Shown: in pieces, positions 8,848-17,597 of the stretch
Numbering within the stretch: the first letter of the stretch is position 1
Layout: each line of letters starts with the position of its first letter
Source of the DNA: a bacterium
GTDB taxonomy: Bacteria > Actinomycetota > Acidimicrobiia > Acidimicrobiales > Bin134
DNA: 64,000 bases
Reading direction: 5' to 3'
Assembly (NCBI GenBank): GCA_026705465.1
Contig: JAPPAP010000019.1
Coordinates: forward strand, 62,001 to 126,000
The notes under the pieces: model-generated
The model's input: the letters and a program-made list of their open reading frames with translations, nothing else
The model's database searches: none
What the model was told of the DNA's origin: nothing
Made by a program: the position numbers and the translations under genes

Positions 8848-10059
8848 ATGGCGAATCAACCAGTTCGTACCCTGCCGCCCGCTGGGGCTATCCAAGACGA
8901 GCGCGAGATCGAAGCCGTGCTCGAGGTTCTGCGCTCAGGGGACCTCAACATCGGCGAGAACGTGGCCCGCTTTGAGGACGAGGTGTCCACGATTTTGGGT
9001 AAGGAGCGGGGGGTGATGGTCAACTCTGGCTCCTCTGCCCTCCTGCTGGGCATCAGCCTTCTCGACTTGGAGCCGGGCGACGAGATCATCACCTCGGTGC
9101 TCACTTTCTCCACCGATGTGTCATCAATCATCCAACTGGGCCTAGTGCCGGTATTCGTCGACGTGGAACCCGACACCTTCCAGATCGACGTGAATCGGAT
9201 ACCCGAGATGATCGGCCCCCGCACCAGGGCCATCATGACCCCCAACCTGATGGGCAACTGCCCCGATTGGGACGTGATCCGGGCCATTGCCGACGAGCAC
9301 GGACTCAAGGTGATCGAGGATTCCTGCGATGTGTTGGACACCCGCCTGCGGGGCACTCGCATCGGCGCCCGCAGCGACATCAGCCTTACCAGCTTCGCCA
9401 TCTCCCACTCGCTCACCTGCGCGGGCAACGGCGGCATGGTGGCCATGGACGATCCTGAGATGCACGACAAGTGCCTGACCCGGCGGCGCTGGGGTCGGCG
9501 CTCAGAGTCGTACCTGTACGGCTCCCGCAAAGGACAGGACACTCGTTGGGGTCCGTTGGACGACGGCACCATGTACGACCAGATCTTCATCTTCGACGAT
9601 CTGGGCTACAACTTCGAGCCCTCCGAGCTGGGAGCGGCCTACGGGCTGGTGCAACTCAGCAAGCTCCAAGAGTTCAATGCCCGCCGCAGCCACGCTTTCG
9701 ATCGCTACAACGATCTGCTGGTCAACCACACCGACAAGGTGATCCTGCCCCGCACCACCCCTGAACTGGAGACCACCTGGATGCGCTACGGGTTCATCCT
9801 TCGCCCTGAGTCGGGGCACGACCGCACCGATGTGCAGAACTTCCTCGAAGACCGCAACGTGCAGTCCCGCATGGTCTGGACCGGAAACATCCTGCGCCAG
9901 CCGGGGTTCTCGGACATCCAACATCGGGCCCCTGCTGACGGCTTCCCCAACGCCGACCTGGTGATGGACCACGCCCTTTGTATCCCCACCCACCACGGTC
10001 TGGGTTCAGACGACATTGGCTATGTGGTTGACACCCTCTCGGAGCTTTTCGGGGGTTGA
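8848..10059 (+). CDS. DegT/DnrJ/EryC1 PLP-fold protein, His-type (ColD/RfbH-like dehydratase candidate)
   Basis: This is a 403-residue fold-type I PLP protein of the sugar aminotransferase family. It has the phosphate loop NSGSSA (59-64) and the cofactor Asp in VIEDSCD (Asp158). In the strand that normally carries the Schiff-base Lys it reads SFAISHSLTCAG, placing His187 at the Lys position. Among characterised relatives this His is a hallmark of GDP-4-keto-6-deoxymannose 3-dehydratase (ColD) and RfbH, which dehydrate rather than transaminate. WGRRSE also resembles RfbH. The Cys pattern of the RfbH iron-sulfur site is not obvious. It is last in the 6215-10059 operon. No sugar-nucleotide genes lie nearby, so the substrate is open. 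A close paralog is at 58871. Confidence 0.85.
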   Translation: MANQPVRTLPPAGAIQDEREIEAVLEVLRSGDLNIGENVARFEDEVSTILGKERGVMVNSGSSALLLGISLLDLEPGDEIITSVLTFSTDVSSIIQLGLVPVFVDVEPDTFQIDVNRIPEMIGPRTRAIMTPNLMGNCPDWDVIRAIADEHGLKVIEDSCDVLDTRLRGTRIGARSDISLTSFAISHSLTCAGNGGMVAMDDPEMHDKCLTRRRWGRRSESYLYGSRKGQDTRWGPLDDGTMYDQIFIFDDLGYNFEPSELGAAYGLVQLSKLQEFNARRSHAFDRYNDLLVNHTDKVILPRTTPELETTWMRYGFILRPESGHDRTDVQNFLEDRNVQSRMVWTGNILRQPGFSDIQHRAPADGFPNADLVMDHALCIPTHHGLGSDDIGYVVDTLSELFGG

Positions 10060-10060
10060 T

Positions 10061-10435
10061 TCAGCCGCCGGCGAACTGTCCCATGTCGAAGTAGTCCGAC
10101 CAGCGGGCGATGCGCCCGTCGCGCACTTCGAATACGCCGCATACCGGCAACGCCAGCTGGCCATCGCCGGTGTTGATGTAATCGGTTCGCTCGTTTAGAA
10201 CCACGTTGCCATTGGCCGCTTGATGGTGGGTCTCAAACACAATGCCTCCGGACGTGGCGAAGAACCCCTCCAAGAACGCCCGAATGGCCTCGGCACCCTC
10301 TAAGGGATCCATCGGCACGTTGTGATAGACGGCATCGTCGGTGAAGTAGGCCATCAGCTCGTCGGCATCGCCATTAGCCCATGCCGCGCAGAACGCACTC
10401 ACCAGCTCGCTGGGATCGGTCGGCAGATCGGACAT
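10061..10435 (-). CDS. Limonene-1,2-epoxide hydrolase-like / SnoaL-fold protein
   Basis: This is a 124-residue cone-shaped alpha+beta barrel protein. The residues used by limonene epoxide hydrolase can be matched: Tyr and Asn in VYHNVP, Arg and Asp in ERTDYI, and the final Asp in WSDYFD. It is therefore likely a cofactor-free epoxide hydrolase rather than a generic SnoaL protein; the substrate is unknown. The start is ATG 10435 because AGGAGAG lies just upstream; an in-frame start at 10513 has no such site. It ends one base from the stop of the convergent DegT-fold gene. Confidence 0.8.
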   Translation of the reverse strand: MSDLPTDPSELVSAFCAAWANGDADELMAYFTDDAVYHNVPMDPLEGAEAIRAFLEGFFATSGGIVFETHHQAANGNVVLNERTDYINTGDGQLALPVCGVFEVRDGRIARWSDYFDMGQFAGG

Positions 10436-10550
10436 CGCTCTCTCCTGTTGTCGAATCGTCTTGTCGGGACGCCCAGCATGACCCGCAACCTGCCTGCTCT
10501 GCCAAATGGCCAAGACCCTCTAGCGCAAGACTGGAGGATGTGATATTTTA

Positions 10551-10576
10551 GAAAACAGTCCAGCTAGCCTGTTTTC
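10551..10576. promoter_or_regulatory. Candidate operator upstream of the betaine-binding protein gene
   Basis: Perfect 8-bp arms GAAAACAG (10551-10558) and CTGTTTTC (10569-10576) are separated by 10 nt. They sit in an unusually AT-rich patch of the 167-bp gap before the binding-protein start at 10603. Position and symmetry suit a repressor site, and the TetR gene at 13280 is a plausible binder, but no shared motif proves it. Nothing else was recognised in this gap. Confidence 0.4.
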
Positions 10577-10602
10577 GGGCATTGCCAAGTGAGGGGGATC
10601 CC

Positions 10603-11589
10603 ATGCGGACGTTACAGACCAAATCGATTCGAAGCTGGAGGCTTATCGCCTTGCTCTTGGCGGCTCTGGCGCTCATTGCCGTCAGTTGCGGCAACGACGA
10701 CGACTCCCGAGGCTCTCAGTCGACGATTACGATTGCAGTCAACGGATGGAACGGAGCTGCGGCAAACTCTGCTGTGGCTGCCCAGCTGCTGGAAAGCGAG
10801 CTCGGCTACACCGTGGAGCGGGTGGACATCGATGAGAACGCCCAATGGCCCGCCATCAACACCGGCGATATCGACGTGTCGCTCGAGATCTGGCCTTCTG
10901 GGCACGCCCAAGACGTTGTCGATTTCATCGACAATCCCGATGCCAATATCGACAACGCGGGATTGCTGGGACCGGTGGGCAAGATCGGTTGGTTCATCCC
11001 CACCTACATGGTCGATCAATACCCAGAACTGGCCACTTGGGAAGGGTTCGCCAATCCTGAGTTAGCCGGAATGTTCGCAACTGCCGAGACCGGTGACCTG
11101 GGTCAGTTCCTCGGCGGCGACCCCAGCTTCGTACAGTTTGACGAGGCGATCATCAACAACTTGGGCCTGCCTCTCCAGGTGGTCTACGCCGGCTCCGAGG
11201 CTGCAATCCTGGCCGCGGTCGATTCGGCGTACAGCCGTCAAGAGCCGGTCTTGGTATATCTCTGGACACCGCACTCGGCATTCAACAATTACGACCTCAC
11301 CAATGTGCTCCTTCCCGAGTACACCGACGCCTGCGGCGAGGCAGCGGCGAGCAATCCCGAAGACGTCGACTGCGACTACCCCGCAGATGTGCTCTTCAAG
11401 ATCATCAATGGCGACTTGGCGGAGAATGCCCCAGACGCGGATCACTTCCTTCGGGCAATGAACTACACCAGTGCCGACCAGATCGCGATGCTGGCCGCCA
11501 TTGAGAATGACGGCCTCTCCGTGGATGAGGCGGCGGCCAACTGGATCGCGGCCAACGAAAACGTCTGGAGCGCTTGGCTCCCCTCCTAA
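10603..11589 (+). CDS. Glycine betaine/proline ABC transporter substrate-binding lipoprotein
   Basis: This is a 328-residue extracytoplasmic binding protein of the OpuAC/ProX group that captures betaine, choline or related quaternary amines. The N-terminus is a lipoprotein signal: basic residues, a hydrophobic run, then AVSC with Cys29 as the probable lipidation site. The mature part has NGWNGAAANS near its start and SLEIWPSGH, typical of the family. ATG 10603 follows GAGGGGGA at good spacing, which favours it over an in-frame TTG at 10582. A strong terminator follows at 11600. The matching ATPase and permease are at 14031 and 15085. Confidence 0.93.
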   Translation: MRTLQTKSIRSWRLIALLLAALALIAVSCGNDDDSRGSQSTITIAVNGWNGAAANSAVAAQLLESELGYTVERVDIDENAQWPAINTGDIDVSLEIWPSGHAQDVVDFIDNPDANIDNAGLLGPVGKIGWFIPTYMVDQYPELATWEGFANPELAGMFATAETGDLGQFLGGDPSFVQFDEAIINNLGLPLQVVYAGSEAAILAAVDSAYSRQEPVLVYLWTPHSAFNNYDLTNVLLPEYTDACGEAAASNPEDVDCDYPADVLFKIINGDLAENAPDADHFLRAMNYTSADQIAMLAAIENDGLSVDEAAANWIAANENVWSAWLPS

Positions 11590-11599
11590 GCTCCAGCTA

Positions 11600-11648
11600 A
11601 GAACCGGTGCCGACGGCTAGCAAAGGCCGTCGGCACCGGTTCTCTTTT
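11600..11648 (+). terminator. Rho-independent terminator after the betaine-binding gene
   Basis: An 18-bp perfect inverted repeat (11600-11617 with 11626-11643) encloses an 8-nt loop and is followed by CTTTT. It begins 11 bp after the binding-protein stop. It also overlaps the first codons of the longest reading of the next gene, which argues that the next gene starts later, at TTG 11667. Confidence 0.95.
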
Positions 11649-11666
11649 CACAATGAGGAGCAGTCG

Positions 11667-13319
11667 TTGTACGACTTCATCATCGTCGGAGGGGGCTCTG
11701 CTGGCTGCGCGTTGGCCAACCGTCTGAGCGCGGACGCCGACACGAGAGTTCTCGTACTCGAAGCAGGACGACGGGATTACAAGTGGGACGTGTTCATCCA
11801 CATGCCCGCGGCCCTGACATTCCCCATCGGAAGCCGCTTCTACGACTGGAAATACGAGAGCGAGCCCGAACCCCACATGGGAGGCCGAAGGGTCTACCAC
11901 GCCCGGGGAAAGGTGCTGGGCGGTTCCAGCTCCATCAACGGCATGATATTCCAGCGGGGAAATCCTGCTGATTACGACAAATGGGCCACCGAACCGGGCA
12001 TGGAGCACTGGGACTACCGCCATTGCCTGCCCTATTTCAAGCGCATGGAAACCTGTTTGGCCGGACCAGACCAGTGGCGTGGCGGCGAAGGACCACTGGT
12101 GTTGGAGCGGGGACCGGCCGACAGCCCTCTGTTCACCGCCTTCTTCAAGGCGGTGCAAGAAGCCGGCTATGAGCTGACCGACGACCTCAACGGGTACCGC
12201 CAAGAGGGATTCGCGGCATTCGACCGCAACGTCCATAGAGGTCGACGGCTCTCGGCATCTCGGGCCTACCTGCATCCGGTGATGGACCGCAAGAACCTCA
12301 AGGTGGAGACCGGCACCCTGATCAGCCGGGTGCTGTTCGATCAGGACCGGGCCGTTGGGGTGGAGTACCGGCAACGGGGGCGCACACGCACCGCCCGGGG
12401 GGCACGTGTTCTGCTGTGCGCAGGGGCATTCGGCTCGGCCCAGCTTCTGCAACTCTCCGGAGTGGGCCCAGCTGACCTGTTGGAGTCGCTGGACATCCCG
12501 GTGGTGTCCGATCTGCCGGGGGTGGGCGAGAACCTTCAAGACCACCTAGAGGTGTACATCCAGTACGCCTCTGGCCAACCGGTGTCCTTGCAGCCCGCCC
12601 TCAAGCTGTGGCGCCGGCCTTGGATCGGCTTGCAATGGCTGGCTCGAAGGGGGCCGGGGGCCACCAACCACTTCGAGGGGGGCGGCTTCGTGCGCTCCAA
12701 TCCCGACGAGATATATCCGAACCTGATGTTCCACTTCTTGCCGCTGGCCATCCGCTATGACGGCTCATCGCCGAGCAGCGGGCACGGCTATCAGGTCCAC
12801 GTGGGACCCATGTACTCAGACGCCCGAGGCCATCTGCGGATCAAGTCCCGCGATCCCCGGGTGAAGCCCGCTCTTCAGTTCAACTACCTCTCCACCGAAC
12901 AAGACCGCCGCGAATGGGTGGAAACCATTCGAGTGACCCGCAGCATCATGAACCAACCCGCGTTCGCTCCCTACAACGATGGCGAGCTGTCGCCCGGTCC
13001 CGATGTCTCCACCGATCAGCAGATCATGGACTGGGTGGCCCACGACGCCGAGACCGCGCTGCATCCCGCAGGAACCGCCCGCATGGGAACCGATAACCAA
13101 TCGATCGTGCATCCCAAGACGATGGAGGTCCACGGCACCAAAGGGTTAATGGTGGTGGACGCCTCAGTGATGCCCACCGTCACCAACGGCAACATCTACG
13201 CCCCGGTGATGATGATCGCCGAGAAGGCGGCCGATCTCATTCTGGGCCGCGAGCCGCTTTCCCCTGAGGATGTCCCGGTCTATTCCGCAGACCCGACCGA
13301 GCCTCGACCGACACCATGA
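11667..13319 (+). CDS. GMC-family FAD oxidoreductase, choline dehydrogenase-like
   Basis: This is a 550-residue flavoenzyme that probably oxidises choline or another alcohol to the aldehyde. It opens with the Rossmann motif [13 protein letters not shown]. It contains the GMC signature around [16 protein letters not shown] and ends with the active-site pair [10 protein letters not shown] (His) and TNGNIYAP (Asn). The start is TTG 11667: GAGGAG lies 6 nt upstream, and the upstream alternative at 11607 falls inside the terminator stem. It lies between betaine transporter genes, which supports a choline-to-betaine role. No betaine aldehyde dehydrogenase is present in the window. Its 3' end overlaps the convergent TetR gene by 40 bp. 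Confidence 0.88.
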   Translation: MYDFIIVGGGSAGCALANRLSADADTRVLVLEAGRRDYKWDVFIHMPAALTFPIGSRFYDWKYESEPEPHMGGRRVYHARGKVLGGSSSINGMIFQRGNPADYDKWATEPGMEHWDYRHCLPYFKRMETCLAGPDQWRGGEGPLVLERGPADSPLFTAFFKAVQEAGYELTDDLNGYRQEGFAAFDRNVHRGRRLSASRAYLHPVMDRKNLKVETGTLISRVLFDQDRAVGVEYRQRGRTRTARGARVLLCAGAFGSAQLLQLSGVGPADLLESLDIPVVSDLPGVGENLQDHLEVYIQYASGQPVSLQPALKLWRRPWIGLQWLARRGPGATNHFEGGGFVRSNPDEIYPNLMFHFLPLAIRYDGSSPSSGHGYQVHVGPMYSDARGHLRIKSRDPRVKPALQFNYLSTEQDRREWVETIRVTRSIMNQPAFAPYNDGELSPGPDVSTDQQIMDWVAHDAETALHPAGTARMGTDNQSIVHPKTMEVHGTKGLMVVDASVMPTVTNGNIYAPVMMIAEKAADLILGREPLSPEDVPVYSADPTEPRPTP

Positions 13320-13897
13320 TCAGTGATCATGTTCGAGACGAGATCGAGCACCCTGCTGCGCTCTTCCGCAGTGGGCGGCGCCAAACCGAAGAGGTCGATG
13401 AGCCAGAGCCCATCCCCGACGATGCGAGCCAGCAGTGCCTCCACCTCGTCGAGCCCGTCGTCGTGGCGGAGTCGCTCCTGCCAGCGCTGAAACGTCGCCC
13501 GGGTGCTGTCCAGCAGATCGTCGTCCACTGCGGCGGCGGCCAAGATCGACACCGCGGTATCGGTGGCCGCCTGTGTCGGCTCCCGCACATAGTCGAGATA
13601 GGCCAGCGCAAACGCCCCCTGGGGGGCGTCGATGCCCTCAGCCAGCACATTGAGCTCGTGGTCGAGCACCCCCATCACCTGGTTGAGCAAGCCGACAATC
13701 AGCGCGTCTTTGGAGCCGAAGTGGTAGAGGAAACCCCCTTTGCTAACCCCAGCTCGGGCCGCCACCTTGTCAAGGGTCAGCGACGACACACCTTCTTGTT
13801 TGATGACCTCGGTAGCTGCTTGCAAGATCCGGTCTCGAGTCAGGACGGCCCGCTCCTGTACCGGCAAATTCCTGGTTCGCCCCTTCGATTCCGCCAT
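13280..13897 (-). CDS. TetR-family regulator, BetI-like by context
   Basis: This is a 205-residue repressor with an N-terminal helix-turn-helix, [16 protein letters not shown] then [12 protein letters not shown], and a helical ligand-binding domain. It lies between choline dehydrogenase and the betaine transporter ATPase, the position BetI repressors often hold, so choline-responsive control of this cluster is a reasonable inference. The start is ambiguous: a 36-nt imperfect duplication gives two in-frame start regions (ATG 13897, MAES; ATG 13963, MVES). I chose 13897. The 3' end overlaps the GMC gene. Confidence 0.85.
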   Translation of the reverse strand: MAESKGRTRNLPVQERAVLTRDRILQAATEVIKQEGVSSLTLDKVAARAGVSKGGFLYHFGSKDALIVGLLNQVMGVLDHELNVLAEGIDAPQGAFALAYLDYVREPTQAATDTAVSILAAAAVDDDLLDSTRATFQRWQERLRHDDGLDEVEALLARIVGDGLWLIDLFGLAPPTAEERSRVLDLVSNMITDHGVGRGSVGSAE

Positions 13898-13987
13898 TGC
13901 GGAGTCAGGGTACTCCAAACCCGGCTTGGGAGATCCGATGACGACGGCATGCGATTCCACCATTGCGGAGGCGGAATGCTCCAAACC
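13886..13987. repeat. Imperfect direct duplication at the tetR start
   Basis: Two 36-nt copies (13886-13921 and 13952-13987) match at 30 positions, with a 66-bp period. Each contains CCATTGCGGAG and CTCCAAACC and carries an in-frame ATG for tetR. The second copy also has near-palindromic ends (ATTCCACC and GGCGGAAT, one mismatch over 8 bp). It could be an operator for tetR or for the divergent transporter gene at 14031, a duplicated start region, or both. Confidence 0.7.
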
Positions 13988-14030
13988 AAGACCCGTCTGA
14001 GCGGACGGTAAGGTCTAGGACTGGGGCGCA

Positions 14031-15074
14031 ATGGACACACCCAACGAAACAGCCCAGGTCCGAGTCGAAGGCGTGTGGAAGGTCTTCGGAAGAAAGCCCC
14101 GCGAGGCAAAGGAGATGGCCGAGGCCGGGTCCACTCGGGAGGAAATCCAAACTGCCACTGGCAGCGTGGTGGCCGTTCGCGACGTCAGTTTTCACGTAGC
14201 GACCGGGGAGACCTTCGTGGTCATGGGACTCTCCGGATCGGGCAAGTCCACCCTCATTCGGTGCGTTTCCCATTTGGTGGCGCCGACCGAGGGAACAGTT
14301 GAATTGTGCGGCACCGAGCTCACCCAAGCCGACGGCGCCAAACTGCGCGAGTTGCGCCGCCAGAAGATGGCGATGGTGTTCCAGCATTTCGGCTTGTTCC
14401 CCCATCGCAAGGTGGTGGACAACGTGGCCTACGGGCTCGAAGTACAGGGAGTGGATCGCCACGACCGTCAAGACCGAGCCCGAGAGCTGTTGGACACGGT
14501 TGGCTTGGAGGGTTGGGGCGACCACTATCCCCAGCAGCTCAGCGGCGGCATGCAACAGCGGGTGGGGTTGGCCCGAGCCCTTGCCGTCGATCCAGAGGTG
14601 TTGTTCTTCGACGAGCCGTTCTCCGCCCTCGACCCGCTCATCCGCCGGGATATGCAGGACGAGCTCATCGACCTCCAGATGAAACTTCAGCGGACGCTGG
14701 TATTCATCACCCATGACTTCGCCGAGGCTCTGAAGCTGGCCGACCGCATCGCCATCATGAACGACGGGGCCTTCGTTCAGGTCGGCACCCCGGTGGAGAT
14801 ACTGACCAGCCCGGCCGACGACTATGTGCGGGCATTTACCCAGGATGCTCCGGTGGCCAAGGTCTTGCAGGCCTGTTCGCTGATGAAACCGCTCGATGGG
14901 AGAGCCATCGATCCCGAATGGCACCGTGTCTCATCGACCACGCCGCTGGAGGTCGCACTCCCCCACCTGCTCGGGTCCATCAATCCTGTGTTGGTGTGCG
15001 ATGAGCACAACACCCCGGTAGGGCTGCTACACGGGGACGATGTCGCCAGGGTGATCTCCGAGAACCAGCAATGA
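14031..15074 (+). CDS. Glycine betaine/proline ABC transporter ATP-binding protein
   Basis: This 347-residue ProV/OpuAA-type ATPase energises quaternary amine uptake. It has a Walker A GLSGSGKS (66-73), signature LSGGMQQR (170-177) and Walker B LFFDEP (191-196). The ProV-specific N-terminal extension with FGRKPREAKEMAEAG is present. The C-terminal part after about residue 260 resembles a CBS-type sensor module, which in relatives senses ionic strength. It is transcribed divergently from tetR and followed 10 bp later by the permease gene. Confidence 0.93.
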   Translation: MDTPNETAQVRVEGVWKVFGRKPREAKEMAEAGSTREEIQTATGSVVAVRDVSFHVATGETFVVMGLSGSGKSTLIRCVSHLVAPTEGTVELCGTELTQADGAKLRELRRQKMAMVFQHFGLFPHRKVVDNVAYGLEVQGVDRHDRQDRARELLDTVGLEGWGDHYPQQLSGGMQQRVGLARALAVDPEVLFFDEPFSALDPLIRRDMQDELIDLQMKLQRTLVFITHDFAEALKLADRIAIMNDGAFVQVGTPVEILTSPADDYVRAFTQDAPVAKVLQACSLMKPLDGRAIDPEWHRVSSTTPLEVALPHLLGSINPVLVCDEHNTPVGLLHGDDVARVISENQQ

Positions 15075-15084
15075 CGGCGGTGCC

Positions 15085-17034
15085 ATGACAAGTGTGACCG
15101 ACGCCCGTCCCACGGAACGCGTATTGCGAACTGCGTCTGACAGCCGCGTAGCCCGCTTTGTCTTGGCAGTAAGCACCATTGTCGTACTGGTTTTGGTTTT
15201 CCGACTGTTCACGAACTTCGGCGTCTTCCCAGAGTCCTGGGATATCGGTCTGGCTGATCCCATCGACCGGGCCCGACGGTGGCTGATCAACAACCAAACT
15301 TCCCATTGGCTGTACACCGTCTTCCTGAACCCGATCACCGATGCCATCGACTGGGCCATCCGCCGGTTGGAATCCATCCTTCGGTGGTTCCCGTGGTACT
15401 CCTACCCGCTGTTCACCGGCGTGGGCCTGTGGTGGACCAGGGGGCGGGTGGCCGGAGCGCTGGGCCTGGCCAGCGTGACCCTCATCGGAGTGATCGATCT
15501 TTGGGAGGAGTCGTTCGCCACCTTGGCCCTCATGGGGGTGTCGGTGCTCATTTCCATGGTCATCGGCATTCCGCTGGGCATCGCGGCCTGGCGCAGCGAT
15601 GCCGTCGCCAGGGTGATCCGCCCCTCTCTGGACGCCATGCAGACCATGCCGGGGTTTGTCTACCTCATCCCCTTCGTGCTGCTGTTCGGGGTCGGGCGAG
15701 TTCCGGCCTTGATCTCCACGGTGATCTTCGCTCTCGCTCCGGTGGTGAGGCTCACCGAAGTGGGACTGCGCACCGTGCCCCAGGTCACCGTCGAAGCTTC
15801 GGAGATGTTCGGGGCCACCGAGCGCCAGACACTGCGGCTGGTGCGGCTGCCTCAGGCTCGCCCAGCCATATTCGCGGGCATGAACCAGACCACCATGCTG
15901 GCCATGAGCATGGTGGTGATCGCCGCCTTCATCGGAGCAGGCGGACTGGGCCAAGTGGTGCTGCGGGCCATGCAGAGCATCGAGGTGGGAAAAGCATCTG
16001 AGGCTGGCATCGCCATTGTGATCATGGCCATCGTGCTCGATCGCTTCTCCACCGGCATCGCCACCGCCGACCCTGGCCGTGATGCCGCGACAATCAGATG
16101 GCTAGGCGTAGGGGTCTCCGCGCTTGCAGTAGTCGGCGGCTTGCTGGGCCACAATGCGTTCCCCGAGTCACTGAATTGGCAGTTCGCCCCCTACGTGGAC
16201 GATGCCACCGATTGGGCGCGGGACAACCTGTACGACATCGGCGGCTCGGGGATCGGCACCGGCCCGTTCAGCGACTTCGTGACTCTCGAGTTTGTGACTC
16301 CGCTGCGTGAGTTGCTGTCGGCTGATATCCCCTGGCCAGCCATGATCGGGATCGGGTTCGTCCTTGGCCTGTGGGCCCGGGGGATCCGGCTAGCCATCGG
16401 CATCGGAGCGGCTTTGTTCGCCATCGGGTTCTTGGGCATGTGGGCGCTGTCGATGGACACCTTGGCCCAGACCATCGTCGGGGTGGCCATCACCTTGGCC
16501 ATCGGCGTGCCGGTGGGGATTCTGACCGCACACAACGATCTGCTCCGTACGGCCCTCAAACCAGTGCTGGACTTCTTTCAGACCATCCCCAGCTTTGTGC
16601 TGTTGGTTCCGGTGATCACCCTCTTCCATGTGGGGCGCATCCCCGGAATCATCGCTTCGGTGATCTACGCCCTTCCCGCCGCGGTCCACTACACCGACCT
16701 GGGGTTGCGCCGAGTACCCGCCGAGATCCACGAGGCTGCCGAGAGCTTCGGCGCCACTCGCGGCCAGCGTTTGCGCCGGGTGGAGATGCCGCTGGCCGCG
16801 CCCGAGCTGATGGTGGCGGTGAATCAGGTCATCATGTTGATCTTGGCCATGGTGGTCATCGCCGGGCTGGTCGGCGGAGGCGGGCTGGGCTTGGAAGCGG
16901 TTCGGGGCTTGCGGCGCAGTGACGCGGTAGGCCGGGGCTTCGAAGCCGGCATCGCCATCGTGCTGCTAGCGAGCATCCTCGACCGCCTCACCCGGGCCAT
17001 CGCTGATCGCCTCCGCCCTCCAGCGGCGGTCTGA
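15085..17034 (+). CDS. Betaine ABC transporter permease with two fused permease domains
   Basis: This 649-residue integral membrane protein carries two ProW/OpuAB-like domains in one chain. The first (about residues 140-330) has the coupling-loop pattern EASEMFGATERQTLRLVRLP. The second (about 465-645) repeats it as EAAESFGATRGQRLRRVEMP. Each is followed by a glycine-rich transmembrane segment (GAGGLGQVV and GGGGLGLEA). Canonical systems use a homodimer of a single-domain permease; here the pseudo-dimer is encoded as one protein. It follows the ATPase gene directly, and the substrate-binding protein is the separate lipoprotein at 10603. Confidence 0.92.
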   Translation: MTSVTDARPTERVLRTASDSRVARFVLAVSTIVVLVLVFRLFTNFGVFPESWDIGLADPIDRARRWLINNQTSHWLYTVFLNPITDAIDWAIRRLESILRWFPWYSYPLFTGVGLWWTRGRVAGALGLASVTLIGVIDLWEESFATLALMGVSVLISMVIGIPLGIAAWRSDAVARVIRPSLDAMQTMPGFVYLIPFVLLFGVGRVPALISTVIFALAPVVRLTEVGLRTVPQVTVEASEMFGATERQTLRLVRLPQARPAIFAGMNQTTMLAMSMVVIAAFIGAGGLGQVVLRAMQSIEVGKASEAGIAIVIMAIVLDRFSTGIATADPGRDAATIRWLGVGVSALAVVGGLLGHNAFPESLNWQFAPYVDDATDWARDNLYDIGGSGIGTGPFSDFVTLEFVTPLRELLSADIPWPAMIGIGFVLGLWARGIRLAIGIGAALFAIGFLGMWALSMDTLAQTIVGVAITLAIGVPVGILTAHNDLLRTALKPVLDFFQTIPSFVLLVPVITLFHVGRIPGIIASVIYALPAAVHYTDLGLRRVPAEIHEAAESFGATRGQRLRRVEMPLAAPELMVAVNQVIMLILAMVVIAGLVGGGGLGLEAVRGLRRSDAVGRGFEAGIAIVLLASILDRLTRAIADRLRPPAAV

Positions 17035-17051
17035 CGCTCAGGAGATCATGA

Positions 17052-17579
17052 TCAGCGGTTGTCCTCGATCCACGCAGCAGTGGCGTCCGACTGCTTGGTG
17101 CCGTCGAATGAGATGCGCTGGGTGGGCTCTACTTCAAGGATCACCCGTCGGGGGGAGTCCAAGAATCGGGTGAAGTGGCGTTGCATTTCCTGGTCGGGAT
17201 GCAAGGCTGCGGCCAGCTCAGGGTAGAACCAGGCCTTCGTCTCGTCGTCGTCGTGCAGACGGCAAGTGCCCTTGTAGGTCACCGTCTGCCGGCGGGGCAC
17301 TCCGGTCGCCCCAGTACTGGTCACCACGATGCACACTCGAGGATCTCGACGCACCGCAGCGATGCGGGCCCGCTGGCCACTGGCTGTGAGCCAGAACCGG
17401 CCCCGGCGCCAGATGAAGCTCATGATGACCCCCACCGGCCACCCTTCCTTGTTGGCCCAGATGAAGGTGCACTCGGTCTGTGCGGCCAGCATGGCCTCCT
17501 CGGCGTCGGCCTCCAGCCCCCACCCGGTCACATCCTCATAGTCGGCTGACCCGGCGCCAGCAGATTGGTCTTCGCTCAT
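17052..17579 (-). CDS. Pyridoxamine 5'-phosphate oxidase-family protein
   Basis: This 175-residue split beta-barrel flavin or F420-binding protein has VGVIMSFIWRRGRFWLTASG as the first strands, then RARIAAVRRDPRVCIVV, the usual family core. Specific substrate residues cannot be assigned. It lies 18 bp downstream of the acyl-CoA ligase gene on the same strand and is probably co-transcribed. It could be an F420-dependent reductase, like other PPOX proteins of actinobacteria, or a FMN protein. Confidence 0.78.
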   Translation of the reverse strand: MSEDQSAGAGSADYEDVTGWGLEADAEEAMLAAQTECTFIWANKEGWPVGVIMSFIWRRGRFWLTASGQRARIAAVRRDPRVCIVVTSTGATGVPRRQTVTYKGTCRLHDDDETKAWFYPELAAALHPDQEMQRHFTRFLDSPRRVILEVEPTQRISFDGTKQSDATAAWIEDNR

Positions 17580-17597
17580 CGGCTTCTCCTTGTGTGA

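Noticed and set aside
11607-11666. Longer start for the GMC oxidoreductase at 11607
   Set aside because: These codons lie in the stem and T-run of the terminator; TTG 11667 has a proper ribosome site.
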